Source: Lunularia cruciata
Taxonomy: Eukaryota > Streptophyta > Marchantiopsida > Lunulariales > Lunulariaceae
NCBI GenBank assembly: GCA_948567375.1
Contig: OX419755.1
Coordinates: 50,672,291 to 50,736,290 of the forward strand
Length of the DNA: 64,000 nucleotides
Reading direction: 5' to 3'
How positions within the stretch are numbered: the stretch's first letter is position 1; every line of letters begins with the position of its first letter. Below, one piece after another: positions 44,463 to 55,880 of the stretch. Both the position numbers and the translations under genes were made by a program. The notes beneath the pieces were generated by a model that was not told where the DNA came from, did no database searches, and saw nothing but the letters and a program-made list of their open reading frames with translations.

Positions 44463-45922
44463 AGATAATTTAGTTGGGAGGAAAAGTCAAATTTGGGATG
44501 ATTAAGTTCCAATGAAGTTTTGAGGTTCATGTTCAATACATTACTTGATTCTTGTACATTAGCTCTTGTATTATAGGATCAGGGATTAAGACTCAGTCCA
44601 AGATGAAAATTATAGGTTCACGAAGATGTGCATTATAAACATCAATGCAGTCTTTTTGGGGTTAACAATGCTAGAATAGGTCCTTTCCTCTTCATAATTA
44701 GATTTTTTTGCAGTTTTTTAAAGATGCGTAGAAACACAAATAGAATGGACTATGTAATGCTTGTAAACTCTTATTTGTGTAATTTATTGTTAACCCATAC
44801 TTCTAACTATATTAACTAAAATTCTATTGATTTAATGTGGGAGATCATTCCCTCATGCCGGAGACATTTAGCAAAGATTCTAAACACACATATTGTGGTG
44901 CTTTCAACATGATGGATGTAGCTTTCTACTAAAGATAATTTTCACTATGGGAAGCCTAGTTTATGCACATCTAGTAATGAAAATAATCAACTCAAAATTG
45001 CTAGCTTCTTGAATTTGGTGATTTCAATTTCATCTTAGAATGAATTGTTCTTTTTTGTCTTTGACTTTAGCAAGCATAATGAAAAGGAAAAAATTGACTC
45101 ATCACAATTTAATTTTCAATATTTTGAAATAAGGATTATGATTTCAAGTTATTTCAACACTTGAAGAAAAAAAACACAAAAAATCTAGTCATTTAGACTC
45201 ACTTAGTTGATGACTTCTTTTAATCTTGTTTGTTTGTGTGCTTGGTAAAGGTGAACTAAGCATAAATAGAAAACAAAAAGTATTTTGTATCTATTCTTTA
45301 GAATAGAAACAGAATATCTAATATCTTGGATATTATCTAAAAAATTTAAGCATAAATCTATAATCTACTTATTATCAGTCAAAACTACACTAATGTTATT
45401 AAATTTCTGTATATAATATGATGATTCTTGACTAAAATGTTATTTCTCAATTTCAGATAAAGTTACAAATATTTTCATAGATACTCATATTAATTTTTTC
45501 TTACCATCTATTTAGTCTTCATAATTTGTATTTTAAGGACATACATCTCTATTTTGTATATTAACTTGGATATTCCTATATCATAAAATTCTCCTATGAT
45601 CTGTCTATATACTAATTATTGGTTATCATTGATAGTTGAAATATTCTATCAAATTAATTTGCATATATGTGGCAAATGAAATCTTTTAAATTGAATTGTA
45701 AAATATCTTAATTCTACTTATCCATAGTTAAATACATCAATCAATAGTGGTATAAATCATTATGTCCTTATAGTTTATATTTCTCAAGGTGTCAAGATAA
45801 ATATACGAGAGATGTTTGAAGTGATGAGATGCATAATTAGCTCTTAAATCAGTACTTGCAATTCATTTGTATTATATAGTCTAAGTTACACCTTCTACTA
45901 ATCATAATGACAACTTAATATA
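44463..45922. other. AT-rich DNA, nothing recognised
   Basis: No frame longer than a few dozen codons shows domain features, and no repeat family of the window was recognised. Confidence 0.45.

Positions 45923-45979
<57 letters not shown>
45923..45979. repeat. (AT)n microsatellite
   Basis: About 57 bp of uninterrupted alternating A and T. Confidence 0.97.
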
Positions 45980-45983
<4 letters not shown>

Positions 45984-46264
45984 TAATGTTGATTAGGTTA
46001 ACCATGATGCACTTATTGGGAAACTTGAAACTTTTCCACAAATGAGAAGTCGTATAACACTTACTGGGGTGGATACCCAGAATAAGGAACCAGAACCGGC
46101 GGGGTCTTTGCAAATGCGGCACTTCATGGATTAGAGTAGTCGCTTAATATTTGGATAGAAAATATTTCATGTAAGGACACCAAAGGGAAACGTGTTGAGC
46201 AAACGGAGAGAGACAGACCGGCTCCCTTTCATCCGAATGCCAAGAGAATTTTACCTACATATTT
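45980..46264. other. Intergenic DNA of mixed composition
   Basis: Less AT-rich than its left neighbour, with GAACCGGCGGGGTC near 46093. No coding or repeat assignment was possible. Confidence 0.35.
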
Positions 46265-46620
46265 CTCACGTGTTATCATGTTAGGCGTCAGGGGGTACCA
46301 CTCTCACTCTCATACTTTGTAGCTTATTTTAGACAGCGTGTATCCATTGCTCTATAGAGGGCAGTGGCTGGTGCAATCCATAAGAGAGCAATCACATTAG
46401 GTGATGTTTCTTCGGATGCTCCAGTTGTGTGTAGACCGTACGACTTGCATAGCTCGGATATCTTAGGTGCGGTAGGGCAGATTTCTCATACAGATTCTAT
46501 TGGGGCTTAGCCCCATGTTACCTTTTTTGTCTCTCCCTTGTACGGCTTGATGGGGTCTTCCCATCCTTCATTTTTCCTACGCGGTCGCCTTTTTTCCCAT
46601 ATTTCTCACAGAACACTTTC
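46265..46620 (+). mobile_element. R1 retroelement 3' fragment in plus orientation (R1-f)
   Basis: The reverse complement of the R1 3' end. It starts inside the nuclease-like region (GTTAGGCGTCAGGGGGTACC), runs through CAATCCATAAGAGAGCAATC and ends with TGGGGCTTAGCCCCA (46501-46515) and GCGGTCGCC near 46585. It is relatively well preserved. It is 5'-truncated, and the only plus-strand R1 copy seen. The following 46621-46985 holds nothing recognisable. Confidence 0.75.
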
Positions 46621-46985
46621 TTAACACTAAGTTTAGCATACTTTTATCTCCTTCTTATATCGTCAAATATTAATCCTAGTAAGCGTTAAAGCTTATTTCT
46701 TTGATTGCGCAGAAGAAGACATAAATCCTAGTGGAAGCTTGTAATGGGCAGTTTATAAATTCAAACACACATTATATGGTAAATAACAATAACAATACAT
46801 TAAAGGTATTAAAGATTTTTTACCTAATATACTTTTATACTTATTATGGCAAATTAATCACTCAACTTAAAAAGATCTTCAAACGGAATGATCATTTTAA
46901 AGTAGAAAAGTTGAAACTCAGTCAACTTGAAAAATATCTTAGAAGAAAATAAACCTATTTAAGTAGAAAATTTGGGAGAACATGA

Positions 46986-47060
46986 CCATGTGTGAAAGCA
47001 ATAAGGATGGGAAGACCCTATCAAGCTGTACAAGGAAAAGACAAAGGGGTAAATTGCAAA
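46986..47060 (-). mobile_element. R1 3'-terminal scrap (R1-g)
   Basis: A short match to the terminal block: AAGGATGGGAAGACCCTATC, ACAAGGAAAAGAC and GGGGTAAATTG. Probably a very short 5'-truncated copy. The following 47061-47375 shows nothing recognisable. Confidence 0.5.
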
Positions 47061-47375
47061 TGCTAATTTGAGATTACATAATTGTGTGCTTTTTGTTCTT
47101 AATTCAGTAAGAATATTTGGTTAAATTATTTTTAATAGTCCATCACTGTCCATTGGTAGTATATAGTAGCACATCAATTTTGAATTACTTTCATAAAAAT
47201 TTAGATTAGTTACTTGCTAATTAATATTTTACTTTAGGTATAACTTTTACTCTGTGTTCAAAGTATTTCCTTCTCTTGAATCTAACATTGAAAATTTTTA
47301 TTGTGATGATTGAATATATAATTATCAATGTTGGGTTTGCTTTAAATATCTGATCATACTAAAATCATACTTTGA

Positions 47376-49265
47376 AGAAGTATGATTTTACAATTATTTG
47401 AAAACTTAGAGTAGTGACCTTGACGCATATAGATTGAGTAAAATTCATCTACTATCTAACATCATAAGACAAAACTCATATGCATGGTGAGACTAGTGGG
47501 GAGATCATGCAAAACTTACAAGCAATTGTAATTTTATTTGATTAAGGCTCAAGTAGAATGATATCAATGCAATGTAAATTTTAAGCCCTTAGATCCAAAA
47601 GGTAGATATGATCATATTTGACAAGTTAGCAGAAAATCCATGCTTACATCTTCATGCTTGTATTGTGGTTGGTTTACCTGGTGCAAACTAGAGAGATTAT
47701 ATCCTTTTAACCAGCAAGGAGATTCAAACTCAATGGTAAATGCATTTTTTGCATAGAAAAGGATAGTAAAACACAAGTAGTACTATGTCTCAAAATGTAT
47801 AATGGATATGTATTCTCATGAGGATTTGGGACAATTGGAGTCTAGGGGAGTATAGCTTACTTTAGAGTTTGTATTTTTTGTGTAGTATATAGATTGATGT
47901 ATCTCACACCTCTAGCAATCTCACTTCATTATTTCTTACTACATGCATGAGGCTCAAATTTAATTATATTTATTTGACATAATTTTAGTATGGATTTGGA
48001 CCTAGAGGATTCATATGTGTAGGTTAGAGCATGTTCTCAAAGAAAAAAGGTCTTTCAGAATAATGTCAATAACATTTGAAAACTTAGCAATTTGTCAACA
48101 TAAAAACATTATCAATATGCTATTGTTTGAAGTATAATTTATAGACCATGGATGTATGGGTTTTATCTTATATCTCATGTTTTATATCATATGCATGATA
48201 TGAGTTTGTAGCATTGAGATTGCAAATAATAATAAATATCTTAAGGATCTATGAGGTTTTTCTTTCTAGACTTCTCATATTAGAGAGATATAATTGTGGT
48301 ATGTGGAAGGACCAAATTCAATATTATGCACCATACTGCCTTGCAAACCTTGATAACACTATGAATCTAAGCTTAAAGATTATATGCATCGCTTAATCTT
48401 ATAAAGAAAATCACAAACTTCAATACCTTATGGGTGTCTATGAGGTTCTTTTTCCAAGAATTCTCATCTAGGAGAGAGATATTGTGTTATTTGGAAGGAC
48501 CATATTCAAAATTATGCACCATACTACCTTCCAAAACTTGATAGCACTATGAATCTAAGCTTAACAATTATATGCATCTCTTTCTAGTTAAAAAGAATAT
48601 CACAAACTTGGAGTAGATGGCTACTTGGAGTTAGGTGAACCTAATTTCAAGGCAAGGATGGTACTTTAGAGTTGTACATAACTTTATATAAATATTGCAG
48701 TTGTACAATATTAACAATCATGTATCTTTTGTAATGATATATATCTACACAAGCTAAGTATTACATCATTTATAATGCCTTATTTATTTTGTTAAGACAC
48801 ATTTATTTTACCTTATGTTAATAGCTCTTAATAGAACACCTAGTTGTGGTTATCTACGTCATTAAGGTATCCTCTAGTACCATTAAGGTACCTCTTAGTA
48901 CCATTAAGGTACCTCTTAGTACCATAAGATCATCATTTATTATTAAGATGGTTGAGTATGCTATTAGAGCAAGATATTCTAGTCTCCTCAAGTAAGTGCT
49001 AGACTTTAAGTTAGAACCTCAAAGAGCTACATTTTATGAGTAGAGCCTTTGTGCTCTTGGCTATGGTCAAAGAAAGCCTATCAATGTAACTTGGAGACTC
49101 TTATATTAGAGTGGGTTTTATTGATTTAATTGTGATTTTTAATTGGTAAATTTATATAAAAGTGATTTTGATTATGTTACTTTAAATTTGGCACATGAAA
49201 TTTTTTTGTGAGTTGTGTTTACAAATTTATGATAGTTTTAGTAATGTATATATGCATCTTAATCC
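47376..49265 (+). pseudogene. Old copy of the methyltransferase/PHD gypsy, 3' part (copy C)
   Basis: A strongly AT-shifted relative of 37900-40459. Order: RNase H end (TATGATTTTACAATT, 47384 on), a remnant of the linker, the integrase C-terminal tail (48000-48130), the GPY-like module (48230-48385) and a second, tandem copy of that module (48432-48590). Then comes the X-M-X LTR arrangement (about 48655-49265). The PHD-coding part is not present after either module copy. Most of the middle of the integrase is missing or unrecognisable. It shows that the family has been in this genome for a long time. Confidence 0.75.
48861..48923. repeat. 21-bp tandem repeat, three units
   Basis: Three adjacent units share ATTAAGGTA and CTAGTACC or TTAGTACC; the last two are identical. 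It lies within block M of copy C. Confidence 0.85.
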
Positions 49266-50481
49266 AGTTCAAATGTTTCTGACCACTATTGTACTTCTCT
49301 CAAAGTTATGAGAAGCTATTGTCTTTGACATTGTTCTCCAATGTATAATAAGTCTATATTTTATAACAAGGCTCAACATTGAAGCTCAAGCAACAAAAAA
49401 GACCCAAACATAATAAAGAAACTAAATTTACTATAAAAATTTATGATATGAATGAATTTGAGTGTAATTTTGATTTTATATTGTGGTAATCTAATGTTGA
49501 CTAAAAAGTGGTACATTGGCAAGAAAAATCATGTTCTCTTAAGGATCCATTTGGGAATAGATAGACTTGAAGAGGAATGTTACAACTCATAGTTATTTAT
49601 TGTGAACTCTTTAACGTCTTGGGTAGGAACTAAGAGTAATGTCATCCATGTGGTGCACTAATGCAAATAGAAAACTAAGAAGATCACTTTCACTAAGAAT
49701 AATTTTCAAGTATTTCTTGAAGGTGATGATTCAATCAACTGTAAAGGAGTTACTTCACTACAAAGACACTTAACTTTAAAGAATGTGTTCTATAATTCCC
49801 AAAAGGCAAAACTCCAAAGGTACTTTGGATTAGTGCAATTCTTTTTTTTCACTCTTGTGGTACTATTCAACACTACCATTCAATTTTTATCCATCAAGGC
49901 ATTAATTTTCTCATTCAAAACTATTGGGGATCCCACATCCTAATCACAAGTAAAAATGGTCATACACTTAACTACTCAAGAGTCACTTAGTGAAGGTATG
50001 CATCAAAACTCAAAATTTCAGCAGAAGCAACAAAGAGCATTTAGCCCTTTTTCTTTATTCATGTTCGAAGGACTGAAGGATGTACATTAAGCCAAGGTCT
50101 AAAATACTCTTTCTACTCTAAGCCAAAGAAATCTATCAATTGAGGAAATCCAAAGATCTTCTTGACTCATCCTCACTATACATTGTTAAAATCCTATCTT
50201 CTTGTCATATCCTATCTTACTCACTTGTAGGTTAAGTAGGCACCTTAGACATGTTAAGGAAGATATCAGTTCTTCCACAAAGATAGCTTGCAATTTTTTC
50301 TTGTTTAGACTTACTACTCCAAAGGTTACACTTACAAATGTCCTACAACTAAGAAGATTATCTAGAACTACATAGAATTTCTATTCCAAAGATCTTTGGC
50401 CTAAGATACTACTACAAAAAACTTATTTTTCAAATATTTTTAGCCTAGGGTACTACCACAAAGAACTACCTTTGCCCTTGG
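49266..50481. other. AT-rich DNA without recognised genes
   Basis: No domain or family was recognised. Short CCAAAGG words similar to those at 6216-6352 appear near 49810, hinting at the same old repetitive unit. Confidence 0.35.
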
Positions 50482-50700
50482 AAATCCTAAGAAGGAGTTT
50501 GGTCCTTTCTAAAGTAGTCAATGATCTTGAAGCCTAAGGTATTATAGGATTTGCAAATCCTAAGAAGGAGCTTGGTCCTTTCTAAAGTAGTCAATGATCT
50601 TGAAGCCTAAGGTATTATATGATTTGCAAATCCTAAGAAGGAGTTTGGTCCTTTCTAAAGTATGCCATGATCTTGAAGCCTAAGGTATTATGGGATTCAG
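50482..50700. repeat. 73-bp tandem repeat, three units
   Basis: Units begin with AAATCCTAAGAAGGAG at 50482, 50555 and 50628. They carry TTGGTCCTTTCTAAAGTA and ATGATCTTGAAGCCTAAGG in the same order and differ at only a few bases. The period is not a multiple of three. Confidence 0.95.
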
Positions 50701-52235
50701 TAAACTTCTTGTATGTATGTTCAATAAGCCTAATTGCTAACTGGTACATCTTCTCATCTTTGTATTTCTACTCCTCCAACTTTTTGATATTTAGCTATAG
50801 CTTGTGTAATTTTGTTTTGGTCGTCTTACCTTGAGCTACCTCTTTCATCATTATGAACAATTAACTTCCTTGATTTGCCAAAGGGTCTTTTTCTTGGGTT
50901 CTTTAGAATTGTACAAGACTTTGGCTTCCTTAGTCACCTCCTCTAACATTTGGGGTTGATCTAATACACTCTCTTCCTCCTTTGCAAGTTCTTAAGCAAG
51001 AATTTCCAACTAGGTAGCAACTTCCTTCTTGTATTTGGCCATTTTCAATTACAAGGTGACTACTTGTATCTTGGCACTTTTGAATTCTACTATAATGTTA
51101 ACTGCCTCTTCATCTTGCACCTGAGACGCTCTTCATTCCTCTCTTTTTTTGTTCAAGCCAAAGAGCTCTCAAGTCTTCCAACAACTTCCAAATGTCTTAT
51201 TTGTGTTGGGTTTAATATGCAATGAGTTTTGGTGTTTTTGTGCTTCATTTTGTAGTTCTCTTGCATAAGTTTGTTCAATTTCCAACACTTCTCCCTGTAC
51301 AGATTATGGTTCTTTTCCACATTTTCCTTCTACTTGTCTTGCTTTATCTTCATAGTGTATGATTTCTTGTGCAATGTTGGGACAAGGGAAGTATATTTGG
51401 TGATGTCCACATAAGTCTCTTGGTATAAAGGCATGATAGTCTGCATCAATTGAAGCATTGATCCTACCAAATTGAAGATAAAATTAGAGCTATCCATCAT
51501 CATTGGTGTTCTTTTTACTTATGCAATGTTTTCTTCTTCTCTTTTCTATTGTACTCCACTTGGAAGGGCTTTATCTTTAACTTCAATATCTACCCTTCCT
51601 CCAATATCTACCCTTCCTTTCTTTGGCCTCTTGTTACCCTTTGGATTTGTTTCTTGAATTGGGTTGAGGCGCTCTTTGCTCCAATATTGTGTTTCTTCTT
51701 CTTGCTTTTTGTTGGTCCAGTCTTTGTGATCTACACTTACTATTTCTAGATTTGGTATAGATTATGCATCTTGTACCAACCATCATGTACCAATCTTTGG
51801 ACTAAAATTCTTACCCTTGGAAGGTAAAGGAGTTTTCTTCCTCTTCTTGATCTTCTCCTTCCACATCTTTTACTTGTTCCTTCAAAGATACATCTATTAC
51901 TTGGAGGTTCTTCCTTGGTTTCTTGGTTGGGTTTTAAAATCTAGTTGGTGTCAATCTCTTCTTTTGGACTATAGTAATTCCCTCTTGATCCACTAGTACA
52001 AACCTCTTGGAAATTACATATTTTTCATTTGTTGCCTTATACTTCAGAATTAGTGCATTTCCTTTGGATTGCAAAGTGAATTATCCACTAGATGATAATG
52101 TCTTGGGAACTTCCTTCTTTCTTTTTTACTAAGCAAGTTCAACCTCATGTAAAAGTGGGTAGCACAAGAGGCTAGGTAGATTGCTCCATTATCTTCTTCA
52201 AATTCCTTGATGATGCTTTTTGCTTAGAAGCAAAA
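50701..52235. other. CT-rich repetitive DNA, no recognised gene
   Basis: Composition like 7603-9530, with purine-rich, helix-like potential on the minus strand but no recognised domain. It may be the internal region of the same unidentified element. Confidence 0.35.
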
Positions 52236-52570
52236 CATGTGTGCTCAATTCCACTCCCCCTTTGTTGTCTCATCGAGATCTTTCCAATGGTACCTCTTCC
52301 ATGTTGTTCTGAGCTTCCTACTAGAAGATTCCCCAAATATTCTCTCTTTGGTCAAACTTGTTTGACCAACCAAATAGGACAAGGATTGACATGTCACCAA
52401 TCCATTCATCTAATCTAAGGGTGTAGCTCACTGCCATGTCACCAATCTGTGTATCTAATCTAAGGGTGCAGCTCCCTTTGAGTGGATCATCTTTTCTATA
52501 TAAAAGACAAGGTGCTCCTTTAGGGCATCAGAGTTTTTTGAGAGTTCCAATCTTGTGTGTTTCTCATCTA
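52236..52570 (+). repeat. LTR fragment related to the one at 2348
   Basis: Shares GGTCAA...GACCAACCAAAT, GACAAGGATTGACATGTCA and a TATA box before GACAAGGTGCTCCTTTAGGG with the LTR at 2565-2860, in the same orientation. A stretch around CCATGTCACCAATC is duplicated internally (about 52400-52470). The ends are unclear. Confidence 0.65.
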
Positions 52571-52794
52571 CCCTGATGTTTCATCTGCCCATGCAAAGGA
52601 GTTCTCCCAAATATCCCCTGAAGCTCTCTCCACCTTGCCTTTCATTTCCTAGATGACTCATGCATCACTAAGTTCTCAATTCTAGAGCAAGGACAGATGT
52701 TTGCTCTAGACCAACTTACTCTTACAATAGATTGCCCATTTGCTTTCAAATGTTACATACTTCATTTGACTTTTTTGATAAAGACCATCTTACG

Positions 52795-53050
52795 GCGGAA
52801 AGGTAAGGCCTTTGAAAGCCTGGGGCCAAATCATACGTTTTTCATGCAAATTTAAATTAATGGTTCGACCCCGACCCAAGGGAAGTTGTCTGGGCTCCTT
52901 TGGCATTGGCTTAACCTTAAACTCACAGGGCCGCTAAAAAAATGTGTAGGAAGTGCCAAAGGAGCCGACCAAGTCAAGGTGCCACTATCGTCCTGCAGGA
53001 AAGAGCCCGGCGACAGCCTTGTTTTATCTCGGAGCCGTCACTATTGAAGC
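52795..53050. other. GC-richer island with a 13-bp inverted repeat
   Basis: Composition differs sharply from the AT-rich flanks. Perfect arms GGCTCCTTTGGCA (52893-52905) and TGCCAAAGGAGCC (52954-52966) enclose 48 nt. A GGTTCGACCCCGACCC stretch (52862) resembles a tRNA T-arm. From about 53013 the plus strand reads ATALFYLGAVTIEAW in one frame. Identity unknown; organelle DNA, a structured RNA or a gene scrap are all possible. Confidence 0.4.
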
Positions 53051-54972
53051 ATGGAGAATAGCTTTAAAGATCTTTCCTTTAAGCTTGGGGTGAACACCAT
53101 GTTGACTATTGGAATGCTACAAGCACAAAAAGCTAAATTTGGACAAGTACAAAGGTTGCAAAAAACTATTAAAAAAACTACAAAGGTTTAGAATTAATAC
53201 TTTCTCTTTGGGTTCAAGATGGAAAACTCTTGGCAAAAAGTGAAATTGCTCAATGTGCACTTGATTTTATTGCCATTTTCCCCAATTAGAGGGTGAGAAA
53301 TCACTCTCCACACATGCAAGCTCTTTGGTGGACACCAACAATCTTTAGTAGTAGTTCTTTATCTAGGTGGTGGTGCATTTTAAATTGGTGTACAATTTTT
53401 TGTCCAAAGGACCTTCATACTTGAATTCTTTACCTCCTACTATTCATTGAACTTGACATCTATGGGATCACTCCTTTGGAGTGCATTAATCTTCATACTT
53501 GCTCACTTTGTACCCTTGTGTGTATAGACATAACTTCAAAGAGAACTCAAGTTATAGGTTCCTTTTGTGAACAAGCAAGCATTCTACCATATTCTTATGA
53601 ACAAGAGAGAGAGAAATAAAATAATAACTTTTGAAAAAAGCTATGGAACATAGAGATAAGAGACTTATGGTATCTCATAAAGACCATGAGCTTTGGAGAT
53701 GAACAAGATCATACATTGAATACAAAAATCTCCAAATTGAAGAGAGAGTAATTTTTACAAAGAGTATGAAAATTTATAGAACCTATGGAAATAAATTCAT
53801 GACTGTACAATTTTATAGATTTGTTGTAGATCTATAGATCAATTTTATAGATTTATTGTACACCTTATAATAGTTTACAAGATAACATAGATGATTAATA
53901 AATCATTACAAAATCATTCTATATGTATCTTACTAAAACCAAATCCTATTGTTAAAGTTGTACAAATCTTCTTTGACAAAAGTTTAAGTTATGAATACAT
54001 GCACAAACTTGATTGAGGTTGACAATGATTTGAGTTACTCTTTATGAATGTTGCCTAAATGTTCTTAATAAAGACCTAGAAGGAGGTTTTAGACATTTTT
54101 GTAGCATATGATACACACTATTATTCATAATATACATAAAAATTAAGAAATCTATCTTGATCTAGATCTAGATGATTGTTGGTTGTATTTCTTACAACCT
54201 TCTTTGGATTAATAAACCACTATTTTATTATTTGTAACCTCAACCATCCTCCGAGATTAAATTAGTCTAATCTATTCACATACTATTTTTTTACGTAGTC
54301 AGATTTATATTTTTTTAACCTAAAGAGATCCATTCAAAATTACTTAATTTTTAGAACTGTAGAAAGTTATAAAGAATTTTAAATATTATTTTAAATAGCA
54401 TTTGAAGTATTAATTCCTCTAATTAAAATGATAATTTTAATACATTTTTTATTTTACAGATTTTATTTATCATTATTATCATACATGTAATATAAACAAA
54501 CTTTCTTTCTTAGTTCACTTATAATCTCATTTAAATAGTATCTCTTGAAAAAAAGCAAATTTTTTATAAACCATGCTTTGTGTGTCCTTAATATTAAGAG
54601 GTGTTTTTTGATTTTGAAAAAATTATATAATTTTCCTAAACCAACTAGATGGTAAAATTTCATTATTACCAAAATACCTATTTTTATATATGAAGGAAAA
54701 TAAGACTCTAGTGGGAAAATGCCTTAAGATAAGTTATCTCAAGCTATGATATATTTTATCTTATTTACCTTGAACTCGATTAGGCTAACCAAATTTATTT
54801 TAAACTTAGTAAATTAAATAAATTCAAGCTAAATAATTAAAAATAAAACTAATTTTAATAAAGAAATGAACTCTGATGCATGAAACAAAATTTACACTAA
54901 GATAATCCTTATGGATTATTTGTAAAAACATACTTTGAATGTTTTTCAATAAATATCTTAATTTTGATGGTC

Positions 54973-54974
<2 letters not shown>
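53051..54974. other. AT-rich DNA, nothing recognised
   Basis: No coding or repeat assignment. The minus-strand open stretch at 54463-54672 is low-complexity and AT-driven. Confidence 0.4.

Positions 54975-55022
<48 letters not shown>
54975..55022. repeat. (TA)n microsatellite
   Basis: About 48 bp of uninterrupted alternating T and A. Confidence 0.97.
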
Positions 55023-55026
<4 letters not shown>

Positions 55027-55194
55027 GTATTTTGTTTCTATAAGTATTTTGATGGGACAAAGTGTTATGGAATTTGTATGTGTGTCTTCCTTTGAGGCCC
55101 ATGGATTTCAACAAATAGAACTATAGTTTTGTTGCAAGTGCTTTGATTAATATTGTTAAGATGAGGCTAACATGCAAGTAGGATGAAACTTTGA

Positions 55195-55880
55195 AGAAGG
55201 AGAATGCATGTGATAGGAAGACCCCATCAAGCCATACAAGGAAAACATACGGAGTGAATGGAGTTAAGGCCCAATAGTATAGATAAGAGGGATCTGCTCT
55301 ATAGCACCTAAGATATATAAGATATGAAAGTTATATGGTCTACAAACAACTAGAGAAATTGAAGCAACATCACCTAGTGTGATTGCTCTCCTATAGATTG
55401 CATTAGCCAATGCTCTCTATAGAGCGATAGACAGATGTTGTCTAAAATATGCAGTAAAATATGAGAGTGAGAGTGATATCCATGATGCTTGGAATGGTAT
55501 GACATCATGCTTCCTTGATAAATGTGTCAAATGCTACGTCCATTGCTCCATATAGCTCCAAGGTTAGAGGAATAAAGAGGTGACTTCATTGCAAACCCCT
55601 GAACTTGGAGACCTTGTTTGTTGCATCTCCACTCGCTGCACTTCTAGGAGGATGGGTGAGCACTCTCTCCGACATTGCATTAAGTGTAGGGTCCACAACC
55701 ACAATATCTGCTACTGTCATTTGATCATCTTGGACAAAGTATAAGTCTGCGCTGACCCGTGTCATCTGCAAAGTATACCACCGCTCCCTCCAAGCAAGGT
55801 ACCCACTCTCTCATGCCATGGCAAACATTATATCCATAATAGCATCATGGGTAGCTATGCTCTATCCTCCAATAGTAAGA
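55195..55880 (-). mobile_element. R1 retroelement 3' fragment (R1-h)
   Basis: A continuous R1 3' part without later insertions, useful as a reference for the empty site of copy B: CCACAATATCTGCTACTGTC near 55697 matches both flanks of copy B. The minus strand at 55771-55586 keeps VADIVVVDPTLNAMSERVLT of the nuclease-like region. The 3' terminal block is at 55210-55285. Confidence 0.7.

Noticed and set aside
50482..50700. CRISPR-like array
   Set aside because: The units are contiguous 73-bp tandem copies without alternating unique spacers, in a eukaryotic setting.
52862..52877. tRNA gene
   Set aside because: Only a T-arm-like stretch is present; no acceptor, D-arm or anticodon arm could be folded around it.
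54463..54672. A 69-codon minus-strand frame in AT-rich DNA
   Set aside because: Its Lys, Ile, Leu and Tyr-rich composition follows from base content; no context or domain supports it.
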